From Haliotispira sp965263485 (GTDB lineage: Bacteria; Spirochaetota; Spirochaetia; SP-2023): a stretch of DNA of 64,000 nucleotides. Below are positions 48,357 through 58,042 of the stretch, piece by piece (positions within the stretch are counted from its first letter, which is position 1; each line of letters begins with the position of its first letter). Below the pieces are notes generated by a model. The model was given only the letters and a program-made list of their open reading frames with translations, was not told the DNA's origin and ran no database searches. Made by a program: the position numbers and the translations under genes. Location of the stretch: NCBI GenBank assembly GCA_965263485.1, contig CBDHHO010000004.1, positions 1 through 64,000 on the forward strand, written 5' to 3'.

Positions 48357-50609
48357 TCAGTATTGCGGAAAATCGTCCGGGTAGATAGTCTGGAGTACTG
48401 AATTTGGCCGATCCCATCCGTATAATTCCGCATAATAGATCGCCCCGGCACTGATCTTGGGAACGTACAGGCGTGTCTCCGGAATGCTAATGGCACTGTT
48501 GAATTCTAGGCCTCTGCGCCCGCGCAGGCGCGCCTTCCAGCGTCGGACATTGCCCAGTCCGGCGTTATAAGCCATCAGTGCCTGGCCGAAATCATTGGTC
48601 CAGCGGTGGTCAATCAGATAGCGGAGGTAATACGAGCCAATCTTCAGATTGCTCTCCGGATCCCTCGCATCGGGGTTGCGGAAACCGATTCTCCGGGCGA
48701 CTTCACGCATGGTCCCCGGCATCAACTGACTCAGTCCCACGGCCCCGGCGCGGGATACTACCAACGGGGCGAAATAGCTCTCCTGTCGCACCAGTCCATA
48801 GAAAATTGAAAGCGGTAAATCATTGTTTTTACTGTAATTACTCATCAGATCAAAGAACGCCTTTGGATAGAACAGTTCCAGAGCCTCACGCGACATCGAG
48901 TAGTTCTTGTCGTAGGTCAGCTGTGCCACCATGCGCATACTCACATCATACTGGCCCTGCAACTGGATACTCCGTGCGAAATCAACGATGCTGCTGGCTG
49001 CCAGCTCGTTGTGATACAGACGGGCCAGCCGCAGTGCCTCATTGTTAAAGCCTTGGCTGATCAGTGTGGACAGAAGCTGCTCCAAGCTTTGTCGGGTTTT
49101 GGCCGGCGGCTTTTTGGGCTCATGTTCGGCCAGACGAGGGAGCATCGGCTCCCCCTGGTCAGCGCGCAGCACAAAGAGCCGAATATCGGCGAGCACTCTC
49201 TGGCGCAAGGTTGCGGGGATTTGCTGCCACTCTGCCCGGCTCAGGGCCCGTCCCTTGGCCAGACGGTAGTTCCAAGCACTTTCCAGAATCAATTCTTCCT
49301 GTTCCCACTCCAGCGCATTCGCGAAGGCTTGTTTCAGCAAAGAGGTCTTCTTATGGAAGAGCATAGCCCGGTATATCTGCTGAAACAGCCGGATACTACT
49401 GCGATTGAGACTCAGGTCCCCCGGCTGCTCGCGATACCAAGAGTGCAGAAATTCATTGAAGTCGGGCCAGTGTTTGGCATTTTGGAAAAAATACAAGTAC
49501 TGAACCAACAGCCAAGAGCGCAATTGGTCGTCTTTGCGCAGCTGCGAACGGTATTTTTCCATATTGGCATAGTTACGCCGATTGCGCAGATACCAATAGG
49601 CCAGACTGTTCCAGGCGTTCTGACTTAAGCTCAGGTGCTCTGTTCGCTCCAGCAGATATTGCAGGTACTTGCGGCCATTTTCCACATTGCGGCTCTGCGA
49701 GCGGTAGTTGTTTGCGTCCACCATGGCGCGTCCGCTATCTTCGATCAGCGTGGGCTCTCTCCACCAGAAGGCCAGTGCGTTATCGCGCGCATCCCCTGCG
49801 GGTAATGGTGCAAACAGAATGGGCAGCGTTGCCGAGTATCTTTTCTGGAGTAGAGCAACTTTCCAGTCCAGACTTTGCAGCAGTTGGGGGCCCTCTGTGC
49901 TCGAGCGCAGCAGTTCACTCCACTCCGGGCGCACTTGCAATTCCTGATGTAGCTTCTCATGCGCAGCCCGCCCCGTAAAATTGAGAACAAGTTGCCGCAT
50001 ATACTGGTTGGCTGCGCTCCGATTCCGATTCAGCAGGGCCAGTCGCAGGCCAAGTTCCGTTGGCATAAGACCGAAGTCCTTTATTTGCTGGCTATTGGCC
50101 GCAAGGAATTTTTCCCAGTAGCGTTGAGCTTCTTCGACTTTGCCCTTTCCCAGTGCCAGGGAGACAGCTTGCAGCAATTGTTCCTGGTCTTCCGGAGCAT
50201 TTTCTAGGTATTTGCGCAGACTGCTCAGGCGTTCATCATCGCTGAAAATTTTGTGTTCAGCCATGTGGGCCAACGCGATTTCCCGGCCAATCGGGCTCCC
50301 GGAATAGGACTGGGTTATCATGGCGCGGCGATAGAGGTTCCACTCTTTTTCTTCGGCAAAGATCAAGGCGATGAGATAGAGGCTGTCCTCTCCCAGCAGC
50401 AGGGCTTCCTGCATGGCCGGAGCTTGCCGGTGCTCGTTCAAATAGGCTTTGATTTCGTGCAGTTCGCGCCGGTCCAGTTTTGTGCGTGTCTCTTTAGGGC
50501 TTGCCCCCCATAACAGTTGTTGCCGTGCCACACCGGCACTGTTGCAGGCTTGCAGCAGCAGTATGGTGCCGGAAAATAGTAGCGGCAAGTGTCGCAGTTT
50601 ATTTCCCAT
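48357..50609 (-). CDS. soluble-type lytic murein transglycosylase lipoprotein
   Basis: This 750-residue protein starts at ATG 50609. The signal peptide ends in the lipobox TILLLQAC. Residues 25 to about 590 are helical repeats like the Slt70 superhelix. The SLT domain follows near 610-720 with the catalytic Glu in LVRQESYFAPLVVS, then GAVGLSQLMPGTM and ALMAYNAGLGNVRRW. It cleaves the glycan backbone of peptidoglycan and recycles or remodels the wall. The lipid anchor distinguishes it from classical periplasmic Slt. Confidence 0.9.
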   Translation of the reverse strand: MGNKLRHLPLLFSGTILLLQACNSAGVARQQLLWGASPKETRTKLDRRELHEIKAYLNEHRQAPAMQEALLLGEDSLYLIALIFAEEKEWNLYRRAMITQSYSGSPIGREIALAHMAEHKIFSDDERLSSLRKYLENAPEDQEQLLQAVSLALGKGKVEEAQRYWEKFLAANSQQIKDFGLMPTELGLRLALLNRNRSAANQYMRQLVLNFTGRAAHEKLHQELQVRPEWSELLRSSTEGPQLLQSLDWKVALLQKRYSATLPILFAPLPAGDARDNALAFWWREPTLIEDSGRAMVDANNYRSQSRNVENGRKYLQYLLERTEHLSLSQNAWNSLAYWYLRNRRNYANMEKYRSQLRKDDQLRSWLLVQYLYFFQNAKHWPDFNEFLHSWYREQPGDLSLNRSSIRLFQQIYRAMLFHKKTSLLKQAFANALEWEQEELILESAWNYRLAKGRALSRAEWQQIPATLRQRVLADIRLFVLRADQGEPMLPRLAEHEPKKPPAKTRQSLEQLLSTLISQGFNNEALRLARLYHNELAASSIVDFARSIQLQGQYDVSMRMVAQLTYDKNYSMSREALELFYPKAFFDLMSNYSKNNDLPLSIFYGLVRQESYFAPLVVSRAGAVGLSQLMPGTMREVARRIGFRNPDARDPESNLKIGSYYLRYLIDHRWTNDFGQALMAYNAGLGNVRRWKARLRGRRGLEFNSAISIPETRLYVPKISAGAIYYAELYGWDRPNSVLQTIYPDDFPQY

Positions 50610-50932
50610 AAGAATCCTATTGCAAAGATTTTCAAACGTATAGGAGCTACACCGGACCCCTGAAATGGTACGGAATTGCATATTGTGCAGAAACTCATTG
50701 GTCTTGCAAGTTCAATGGACCCGGTGCAGAACCAAAATGATACAGCACCATCTTGACCGATTAGGACAATACCGGATTGCAAGAATACAAAGGGCACAAG
50801 GCAAAACAAGTGCCCGGTACAACTACCCGGCAATAAGACGCTGTTGAGCTTGCCATCAAAATAATGGGGAGTTTTGAGGCTTCCCTGAAGAGAACACCCT
50901 AAAAATCCCATGTTGTGTTCTTGCCGACAGAG
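50610..50932. other. spacer between two cell-wall genes
   Basis: This is the upstream region of the transglycosylase gene on the minus strand. ACCCTAAAAATCCC at about 50898 is a faint copy of the MITE end. No gene, hairpin or clear promoter is recognised. Confidence 0.35.
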
Positions 50933-52678
50933 TCAGAACCCATCCGCTCCGCCGACACCGGAAGATTGAATACTCTGTCTTTGTGGGGGCCGGCTCCGAG
51001 CCAGATCCATTCGGAACCGGACCTGCTGTAAGTCCGGTAGCATGTTCTGAAAGCGGGCCTGTAAGGCCCGGACACCGCTTTCGAACAGCTGCAAATCGAT
51101 GCCCTTCAGATCGCGATTGGCCTGCAAGCGCAGCGATTTCAGGCCGATGGGCTTACCGTAACGCCGCACTTCATAGTGAACGTGCGGCCCGGTGGACTTG
51201 CCCGTGCTCCCGACATAACCAATAATATCTCCTTGGCGCACACGCGAACCCACCCGGTAGCCCGATTGAAAGCGACTCATGTGGCCATACAAGGTATCAT
51301 AGCCATTTGCATGGCGAATGATGATGTGGTAGCCGTAACCCACGCGGCTCCAGCCGCGCGCGATAATCCTGCCCGTACCTCCGGCCTTGATCGGCGTACC
51401 CATGGGAGCAGCGTAATCGGTGCCCCGGTGCAGACGCCAAGTGCCGAGAATCGGGTCGCGGCGATAGCCGAAACGCGAGGAAACATAGGCCCCATTAACC
51501 GGCATGAGAAGCAGCGCTTTGTTGATACTGCTCCCTTTGGGGTTAAAATACTGTGATTTACCGCTCAAATCTGTATATTTAAAAATAGGGAAACTGCGCC
51601 CATCGCTCAGAATGATATTAGCATACAGAATATCTCCGGTGCCCACTCGCTGCTCTTGTTCGTTGTAGATCATTGTATAGGCTAATTCATAGCGGGTGCC
51701 GCGCTGGATATCGCTCTGAAAGTTGATATCAAAGCTGTAACGGTTAAACATATCCAGCAAAACCGCGCCCGGGATGCCCACATCAATACCGTCCTGAAAC
51801 AGGGAACGATTGACTTGAACAGTGGCACTGAAGGTTTTGGGGGCGAGCTCATGGTACTGAATTTCACTCTTAGGCTGCCCTTGATACAGGTACGCACCGA
51901 CTGTTTTTTCACGGTTTGCGATGCGAAAGCCGACCAATTGCCGACTTGCTGAACCCGGGCCGACCGGAGCACTTGGATTCTCAAATGTGGAATCGAGGGC
52001 CGGAATGGAACTGTTTTCCGGCAGAACGCGGAAGAGCAATGGTATGGGATCCTCGGCCCGCAATCTGGTCAGGTCGACATCATCGCGAATGCTGAGAACC
52101 AGATCGGAGCTCTGTTGCTGTGTCAGACCATAGCGCTTCAACATCAGCACCAAAGGCTCATCGCGTTCCAGATAAGTTATCTGCTCGATCAATTCATCCT
52201 TCCAGTTCTGCCATTTTTTTGTGGCACTGAGCGACCGAGGAGGCAAGCGGTTTTCTGTAAGCTGCTGTTTGTCAGAGCGCCCCGACACTTCAACTTGGTG
52301 CAGGGCGAAACCAGAGAGGGAGAGCAGGGCCATCAGCAAAGACAACTGTAGCCAGGAAGGCCTCTTGCGGCGGCGGAGTGCCCCTCGTGAGGTGGCAGAA
52401 CCCGCAGGAGCCTGCTCCACTTGCGCTGTTGATAAACGAGGCTCCAAGCCCTTACGGGGGGGCGGAAAGCAAAACGTCTGTCCATAGTTATGTTCCGTCC
52501 TGACAGGGCTGCGAAATCCACAGGTATGTTCCCGTTGATTGCGGGACAAGTAGCTGCGCCACGGCAAGCCACGGCGCTCACTACGGCTGTACTGTATTGA
52601 CGAGTCGCCCTGCCCATTTTGTGAAAGTCTTCGAGAAAGCCTCTGAGGAGGCGATTTGTTCACTCTATCCATAGACAA
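50933..52678 (-). CDS. M23 (LytM) peptidoglycan endopeptidase, membrane-anchored
   Basis: This is a 581-residue protein. Residues 1 to about 105 are cytoplasmic and Arg/Ser-rich, then WLQLSLLMALLSLSGFALHQ is the membrane anchor. A coiled or OapA-like region follows. The M23 domain lies near 415-530 with HRGTDYAAPMGTPIKAGG (first zinc ligands H and D) and GPHVHYEVRRYGKPI (last His). It should cut cross-links during growth or division. All zinc residues are present. Confidence 0.92.
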   Translation of the reverse strand: MSMDRVNKSPPQRLSRRLSQNGQGDSSIQYSRSERRGLPWRSYLSRNQREHTCGFRSPVRTEHNYGQTFCFPPPRKGLEPRLSTAQVEQAPAGSATSRGALRRRKRPSWLQLSLLMALLSLSGFALHQVEVSGRSDKQQLTENRLPPRSLSATKKWQNWKDELIEQITYLERDEPLVLMLKRYGLTQQQSSDLVLSIRDDVDLTRLRAEDPIPLLFRVLPENSSIPALDSTFENPSAPVGPGSASRQLVGFRIANREKTVGAYLYQGQPKSEIQYHELAPKTFSATVQVNRSLFQDGIDVGIPGAVLLDMFNRYSFDINFQSDIQRGTRYELAYTMIYNEQEQRVGTGDILYANIILSDGRSFPIFKYTDLSGKSQYFNPKGSSINKALLLMPVNGAYVSSRFGYRRDPILGTWRLHRGTDYAAPMGTPIKAGGTGRIIARGWSRVGYGYHIIIRHANGYDTLYGHMSRFQSGYRVGSRVRQGDIIGYVGSTGKSTGPHVHYEVRRYGKPIGLKSLRLQANRDLKGIDLQLFESGVRALQARFQNMLPDLQQVRFRMDLARSRPPQRQSIQSSGVGGADGF

Positions 52679-52731
52679 TACTTTGACAAAACTTTCCCTT
52701 AAAAATGGTACCGCGTTTTGATGGCTCCAAT

Positions 52732-52849
52732 GCGAGCTGGCGCAGCATTGGAGAAATGGGAAGGCCCGTGCGCAGCTAGGGCCGACCTTCCTTTACGCGA
52801 GCTGGCGCAGCATTGGAGAAATGGGAAGGCCCGTGCGCAGCTAGGGCCG
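52732..52849 (+). repeat. 53-bp direct repeat in tandem
   Basis: Two identical 53-bp units (52732-52784 and 52797-52849) start GCGAGCTGGCGCAGCATTGG and end GCTAGGGCCG, separated by 12 bp. Parts recur around the Rpn gene at 29304 and 30367. They lie upstream of the M23 gene start (52678). Confidence 0.92.
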
Positions 52850-53087
52850 GCGTAGGATGGTTTCTCTGGTACTTTGCTCCATTCATCCTAGAAGAGCCCC
52901 AATTCTGGGTCAAGTTGATTTCGAGGGGAACTGTCACCTGACAATTTTATTCGAAAAAACTCGGATACCGTAATATTCAGAGAAAAAGCAAGCACAAAGG
53001 GCCTCTGAAAATCGTCTTTCAATGCTTGGGACCCGGATTCTGGTGCACAGTAGCAGAACCGCAATAGGGGGGAACTCTAAATCATCC
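52850..53087. other. spacer
   Basis: No gene is seen between the tandem repeat and pyruvate kinase. GGGGGGAACTCTAAATC at 53067 is a MITE-end-like word just past the pyruvate kinase stop. Confidence 0.4.
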
Positions 53088-54521
53088 CTAATGAATGGTT
53101 AAAATTCGCATTTCATTAGTGGTACCAGCGATGCCCAAGGGCAAGCCGGCCGACAAAATCACATGGTCACCCGGCTCCAATCCCAAGTAATCCTTGGCTA
53201 CTTGGCGGCATCTTTCCACCAGAAAGTGGTAGTCTTGCACAAAGTGGTGAAGCACCACGTAAACCCCATAATGCAGTGACAAGGTAGTGGCCACCTTGGC
53301 ATCCTCGGTAATCACGATAATCGGAGTGAGGGGACGGAACTTGGAAACCAGACGCGGCGTGATGCCACTTTTCGAAGGGGTGACAATCGCTTTGGCGCCC
53401 AGGTGCTGCGCTGAATGACAGACTGCGCTGGCGATAGTATAGGCCAAGAGGTTTTCGTGGTCCTTGTAACCCAGGGCGTTGTCCAGAAATCCGGAATAGT
53501 TTGCTTCGGCTTCAATGCGCTCACAAATCTTACCCATAATTTTCACACTCTCAACCGGATACATTCCCGCCGCAGTTTCGCCGCTGAGCATCACCGCATC
53601 GCTGCCATCCAGCACCGCATTGGCCACATCGCTGACCTCGGCGCGAGTGGGGCGGGGGTTCTGCTGCATGCTTTCAAGCATCTGGGTCGCCGTGATGGAG
53701 ACTTTGCCCCGGGCCTGGCAGGCTTTGATAATATGTTTCTGGATGACGGGCACGTCTTGGGCATCGACCTCGACACCCAGATCGCCTCGCGCCACCATGA
53801 CACCATCGCAGGAATCCAAGATTTCCAAAATGTTATTGACGGCACGCACGGTCTCGATTTTGGCAATGATCTTGATGCGGCCCAGCTTGCCCTTGTGCTC
53901 CAGAATAGCCTTAATCTGTCTGACATCTGCTACTGTTTGCACAAAGGATGCGGCGATAAAATCAATATCATGGTCACAGCCAAACTCAATGTCATTGCGA
54001 TCCTTCTCCGAAATGAAATCGAGCTGTATATAGGCACCGGGAATGTTGACTCCACGTTTGTCTTTGATTCGGTGGCTGTTGATCGCTTGGCAAATCAAGT
54101 CCCGGCTGGTCGCATCCTTGTCGATGACGTGGAACTCCAGATAGCCATCGTCAATCAATATCTTCTGGCCAATCTCAATATCATCAAAAATCTGCTCGTA
54201 ACTGACGGAAAATCGTTCTTTGCTACCCAGTATCTCCTTGCCGCAGATACGTGTCACATCACCGCGCTCAAAGCTGACCGCACCTCCGGCAAAGTTATGG
54301 GAACGAATCTCCGGGCCCTTGGTGTCCAGCAGCAGGCCAATGTGACGATGGGTCGTTTCGTTGATCTGACGCACCAGTTCGATATTGCGCAGGTGGGTGG
54401 CGTGGTCCGCATGCGAGAAATTTAAGCGGGCAACGTTCATACCGCAGTCTGCCATCCGGAGTAAGGTTTCCATATCCCAAGAGGACGGCCCCAGGGTACA
54501 GACGGTCTTGGTTTTTTTCAT
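53088..54521 (-). CDS. pyk: pyruvate kinase
   Basis: This 477-residue enzyme converts phosphoenolpyruvate and ADP to pyruvate and ATP. MKKTKTVCTLGPSS and MADCGMNVARLNFSHADH start the TIM barrel. KIIAKIETVRAVNNILEI holds the active-site Lys/Glu, MVARGDLGVEV the Asp, and ATQMLESMQQNPRPTRAEVSDVANAVLDGSDAVMLSGETAAGMYP is the family signature. The C-terminal domain is complete. Together with nifJ it supplies the pyruvate-to-acetyl-CoA route. Confidence 0.96.
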   Translation of the reverse strand: MKKTKTVCTLGPSSWDMETLLRMADCGMNVARLNFSHADHATHLRNIELVRQINETTHRHIGLLLDTKGPEIRSHNFAGGAVSFERGDVTRICGKEILGSKERFSVSYEQIFDDIEIGQKILIDDGYLEFHVIDKDATSRDLICQAINSHRIKDKRGVNIPGAYIQLDFISEKDRNDIEFGCDHDIDFIAASFVQTVADVRQIKAILEHKGKLGRIKIIAKIETVRAVNNILEILDSCDGVMVARGDLGVEVDAQDVPVIQKHIIKACQARGKVSITATQMLESMQQNPRPTRAEVSDVANAVLDGSDAVMLSGETAAGMYPVESVKIMGKICERIEAEANYSGFLDNALGYKDHENLLAYTIASAVCHSAQHLGAKAIVTPSKSGITPRLVSKFRPLTPIIVITEDAKVATTLSLHYGVYVVLHHFVQDYHFLVERCRQVAKDYLGLEPGDHVILSAGLPLGIAGTTNEMRILTIH

Positions 54522-54628
54522 ATAGCATGTCCCCCATTCAAAAACGTTGAAGGAAACTCTGTTCGTCGGGAAGACCGGGAATCCTGTGCGCCATCAGAAT
54601 GGTGACAGATTTTTAGAGCTTCCTTTTA
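54522..54628. other. pyk upstream region with solo TIR
   Basis: ATTTTTAGAGCTTCC (54609-54623) is a right-hand MITE-type end standing immediately left of the complete MITE B, as if two insertions abut. Confidence 0.5.
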
Positions 54629-54792
54629 GGGGACCTCTAAAAATCCGCTTTTGATGCTGAATCAGCGAGATTCTGCCGATAGTGAGGAAGTGAAGCCGAA
54701 GCATACTTTGTTGTATGGTAAGGCTTTGCTGACGAAGCTATTCGGCAACAAGATCGCGATTCAGCGCAGAATTGGAATTTTTAGAGGTCCCC
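54629..54792. mobile_element. 164-bp MITE, copy B
   Basis: GGGGACCTCTAAAAATC and its perfect complement GATTTTTAGAGGTCCCC type ends (inner bases differ slightly) bound 164 bp. TTA flanks both sides (54626-54628 and 54793-54795). It is the least degenerate copy and has no coding capacity. The terminal repeats match the IS5-like element. Confidence 0.92.
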
Positions 54793-54903
54793 TTATATTG
54801 TACTCAAAACCAGAGCTTGAGCAAAAACCGCTAGAATAGCCTTGGAGTGAGTCGCCCGGAAGCTCAAACTGAGAAACAGCTTCCCATCTATGGTGCCTGA
54901 CTT

Positions 54904-55881
54904 TTATGGTGCCTGACTTTGTGGTTCTGCCTCCGACTCCTGTGCAAGCTCTTCAGGCGTGGGGATATAAGTATCAATGGGGACGCTTTCCGCCTCGCTG
55001 CCAGCAGAAGCGTCGGACGGATTGGGGGTCTCTGGTACGATCGGATTGCTATCTTGAGTCTCGGCATCGTTCTCTGTCGGCAGAGTGGCACCCTCCTGTT
55101 CCAAGGCCTGCCCCAGATCCTCCGGTGTGCCGCTCACCTGGGGCACCAGATACGGCCCCAGCCGAGCCGTAACATTGCTGTGAGGAAATTCAAAGAACAG
55201 CATCACTCTATATAGCTCGTCATTGCGGGCCTTCAGCCCCCGAAGCGAGACAAGACTCTGGTAATTGGCATCGGTGAACAATACCCGATTGGCTGCGTCA
55301 TAGCCGACAATGGAGTACAGCGAGACATCCTCAGGCAGCAGGAACAGCAGCTCATCGCCAATCGGCGGTACACTGACTTGTGAGTTGAGTCTCTCGGGAG
55401 CCTGTACTTCAAAGGTCCACCGATCTCGTTCTCCGGCCTTATCGTACAACTCCACCAGATAGCTGCCGCGCGGCATGCGCTCCAGATAAGCGCTGCTAAA
55501 CTGATTGCTGCCGATCCATAGTGCCTGGGACTCGGTCATGCTCTGCCATTGGCTGGCATCCAGAGCCCAAAACAAGTCTTCATCGGGCTTAATCAGGTAC
55601 ATGGAATCGAGGTCTTCGATGCCGTCATCATCAAAGGGCCGGATAAACAACGACAGAGCCTCGGAACCTTGGGTGTTGGCGTTGTTTAGTTTGTCGTTGC
55701 TGCGGGGTGTAAACTGCAAGTTCAGACTCCAGCGCAGCTCGTTGATTCGGGGGGCCGTACCACCGCAGCTTAGCAGCAATAATACAAGTGCAGCAGCAAC
55801 CGACACTTTGCCTTTCCCGTAAAGGACAGAGAGGGCCTGCTGATTGTCAAAGTACCCTTCCGAACAGTCGGCTCGTGTCAT
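54904..55881 (-). CDS. lipoprotein of unknown function with acidic tail
   Basis: This 325-residue protein starts at an ATG overlapping the stop of the preceding gene (ATGA), so translation is probably coupled. A signal sequence ends in LVLLLLSC (lipidation at about Cys39). The mature part is beta-rich (SYLVELYDKAGERDRWTFEVQ). The last 80 residues are disordered, rich in Glu, Pro, Ser and Thr. No family recognised. It is probably a surface or periplasmic lipoprotein. Confidence 0.78.
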   Translation of the reverse strand: MTRADCSEGYFDNQQALSVLYGKGKVSVAAALVLLLLSCGGTAPRINELRWSLNLQFTPRSNDKLNNANTQGSEALSLFIRPFDDDGIEDLDSMYLIKPDEDLFWALDASQWQSMTESQALWIGSNQFSSAYLERMPRGSYLVELYDKAGERDRWTFEVQAPERLNSQVSVPPIGDELLFLLPEDVSLYSIVGYDAANRVLFTDANYQSLVSLRGLKARNDELYRVMLFFEFPHSNVTARLGPYLVPQVSGTPEDLGQALEQEGATLPTENDAETQDSNPIVPETPNPSDASAGSEAESVPIDTYIPTPEELAQESEAEPQSQAP

Positions 55882-57896
55882 TGAGACTTCCGCAGTTTTG
55901 ATTTGGGAGCAGATCCGGTCATCCCCCGGGCCCCCTTAGCTCGACCGGGTCGCATTGCAGCCGGGACGCGGTAGCGTTTCCGCACTTTTTGCTCACCTTG
56001 CCCGTCCTGCCTGCCCTGCTTCCTGTCCTGACAAAGTGCTTTGCTTTTTTTCCGAAAGTTCTGCTTCTGCGAACCTCGTTTGCAGCTCTCCCGCTTTTCT
56101 TTGTCCTTTGTCTGAAAGTCACTCGTTTGCTTTGCTCCGTGCTCCCACGGCTTTGGCTCCCTGTTCCTGCCTTTTGGCATGTGCGGACTTGTCGGTTTTC
56201 CTCGCCAATTTCGCCGCTTGTAGTGAGAGAGGATTTGGAGCAAATCCTCAGACTGTTCTGCACCGTTCATTCTGGTCGCACAGCCTTGCTCCGCTTCTTT
56301 GGTCTCCCCGGTTTCTGCTGCCACAGTTGCCATAGTTTCCTCAGCGGGTGCCGGGCCATACTCGCGGGCGTAGCAGCGGGCCTTAGCGCGTGAGCCCTCG
56401 ACTAACACGGCCCAGCCGCCGCGCAACAGGGCTTGTAACGGTCCATCCTGCTCGCCCCCCGGCGAATGCACACTCAGACCCTGTTCTCTGGCAGCTTTCA
56501 AGTCTTGCAGCAGCTTGCGCCCCTGTGGTGAAAGGGCCGCTCTGCCTTCTGCATCGCCGCTTGCCTGTGACTCGCCGCCATCTAAGGTTCCGCGCTGCGC
56601 CCGGCGCCGTGCGGGGTGCATGGCTTCTTCGGCCAGCAGGTAGCCTTCCACATTTCGACACGAAGAGCGGAACGATTGCTCGCTTTCTCCCAGAACCGGA
56701 TCAAGAGATTGGGCAGCCCTGCCCTCGCAGAGATAGCGGATCAGGCTTCGGAACAGTGCCGGGGGCAGCTCGCCAGACAATTCTCGCTCCAAGTCCCCAA
56801 TCGGATAGCCGCCGAAACGGCAGGCGCGGCGTTGCATGTATCGGGCATGCTTTTGCAGAAGCTCCCGCTTCAGACTCCAGCCTCCGACCTGCTGCCAGTC
56901 GCCTGCGTTTATGAGACCCATGGTTTTGCCGTCTGCTGTTCCTGTAATTACAGAAACAGCACCCCAGCCAATAAAATCGATACTCAAATATTGCAGAACC
57001 TGCAACGGTTCCGGGCTCTTTACCAGCAAGTCGCCGGGACGAGCCCTCCAGACCGCTCGGTGGGTCGATAGAAACTTATGTAAGACAAAACTGTCGGCTA
57101 CCTGCTGCACCGGAGCAAACAGCAGGATGCTCCGCAGCTCCGGGACTGACGGGCCCGGAGCTGCGGAAAGCTCGCCGACTCGGCCAGAGAAGCGCAGGCC
57201 ATACAAAGTCTGCCGGGGCGAGAGCAGCTGGTTCATCGAATACAGGGCCCTCTGTTCCAGGCGCAGGCGACACAGGAGCAGTTGTTGGGGGTATTGTTCC
57301 AGCACCGTCAACAGTCCGCTGCTGCTGCGTCCGGTACTGCGTTCACATAGCTCTATACGCTGTTCGGCAGCATTTTCAGTGAGGAGACGGGAAGAGTCGG
57401 CGGTCTCCGACAGCTCCTGCCCGGCAGCTGGCAGCAAAGCATAGAAACTGCGTTCGTTGACCAGCCAGTTGCCCTCTGTCGCAATCAGCTGCCCCTGGGC
57501 CAAGTGGCGCAGGGCAATGCCTTTGACATGGGCCTGCCACAGGCCGTTTAGGTCTCCCGGATCTGTGGGGTCATTCTGCCCTGAGCCAAATGAAGGGCCT
57601 GACCTTGGAGTTCCCGGTGAGTGCTGCTGTGCTGCGCCGAGCCGGTTTTGACGCAGTTCGCGCAGCAAGCGGCGTTGGGCATCCCGGCTCCGGCAGAGGG
57701 GCTGGAGTCTGCGCAGCTCAACCGCCCGGCAGTTTTCTGTCTTGTCATATAAGTACCACTGACAAGCAGCTGTGCCTCCATCGCTGCGTGCTCGTACTGT
57801 GGCAGCTGTCAGAACGGGCTCCAGCAACAATAAAGGCTGTTTCTCGCCGGGTTGGTGCAGGTAATGGCTCAAGCGAAAAATGCCGGGCATAATCAC
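55878..57896 (-). CDS. large hypothetical protein with basic C-terminus
   Basis: This is a 672-residue protein that I cannot assign. A stretch near 120-160 (GLWQAHVKGIALRHLAQGQLIATEGNWLVNERSFYALLPAAG) and one near 300-400 (GWSLKRELLQKHARYMQRRACRFGGYPIGDLERELSGELPPALFRSLIRYLCEGR) faintly resemble the winged-helix domains of SelB, but there is no GTPase part. The last about 110 residues are extremely Lys/Arg/Gln-rich, suggesting nucleic-acid binding. It is in one transcript with the following lipoprotein gene. Confidence 0.65.
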   Translation of the reverse strand: MIMPGIFRLSHYLHQPGEKQPLLLLEPVLTAATVRARSDGGTAACQWYLYDKTENCRAVELRRLQPLCRSRDAQRRLLRELRQNRLGAAQQHSPGTPRSGPSFGSGQNDPTDPGDLNGLWQAHVKGIALRHLAQGQLIATEGNWLVNERSFYALLPAAGQELSETADSSRLLTENAAEQRIELCERSTGRSSSGLLTVLEQYPQQLLLCRLRLEQRALYSMNQLLSPRQTLYGLRFSGRVGELSAAPGPSVPELRSILLFAPVQQVADSFVLHKFLSTHRAVWRARPGDLLVKSPEPLQVLQYLSIDFIGWGAVSVITGTADGKTMGLINAGDWQQVGGWSLKRELLQKHARYMQRRACRFGGYPIGDLERELSGELPPALFRSLIRYLCEGRAAQSLDPVLGESEQSFRSSCRNVEGYLLAEEAMHPARRRAQRGTLDGGESQASGDAEGRAALSPQGRKLLQDLKAAREQGLSVHSPGGEQDGPLQALLRGGWAVLVEGSRAKARCYAREYGPAPAEETMATVAAETGETKEAEQGCATRMNGAEQSEDLLQILSHYKRRNWRGKPTSPHMPKGRNREPKPWEHGAKQTSDFQTKDKEKRESCKRGSQKQNFRKKSKALCQDRKQGRQDGQGEQKVRKRYRVPAAMRPGRAKGARGMTGSAPKSKLRKSQ

Positions 57897-57981
57897 AAAA
57901 TCACCAGAAGCACTGAAATATAACCATTTTACAGAGGGGAAACCGGTACACCATTGAATTATTTATGGAAATTTTCAGAAC

Positions 57982-58009
57982 TTCCCGGCAGCAGATATAC
58001 CGCCGGGAA
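57982..58009. terminator. 8-bp stem hairpin after the 58043-58717 gene
   Basis: TTCCCGGC, a 12-nt loop and GCCGGGAA form a hairpin 34 bp past the stop of the minus-strand gene. The following minus-strand bases are GTTCTGAAAATTT, a weak U-tract only, so termination is possible but not certain. Confidence 0.45.
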
Positions 58010-58042
58010 TTACCGTACCCGAGATATTGCGGGTGGTGTGGC

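Noticed and set aside
54651..54839. ORF reading LLYGKALLTKLFGNKIAIQR through MITE B (and similar at copies A and C)
   Set aside because: It is within a short non-autonomous repeat, has no ribosome site, and differs in frame use between copies.
55878..57896. Assigning the 672-residue protein as SelB
   Set aside because: No GTPase motifs are present, and the winged-helix resemblance is too weak for a name.
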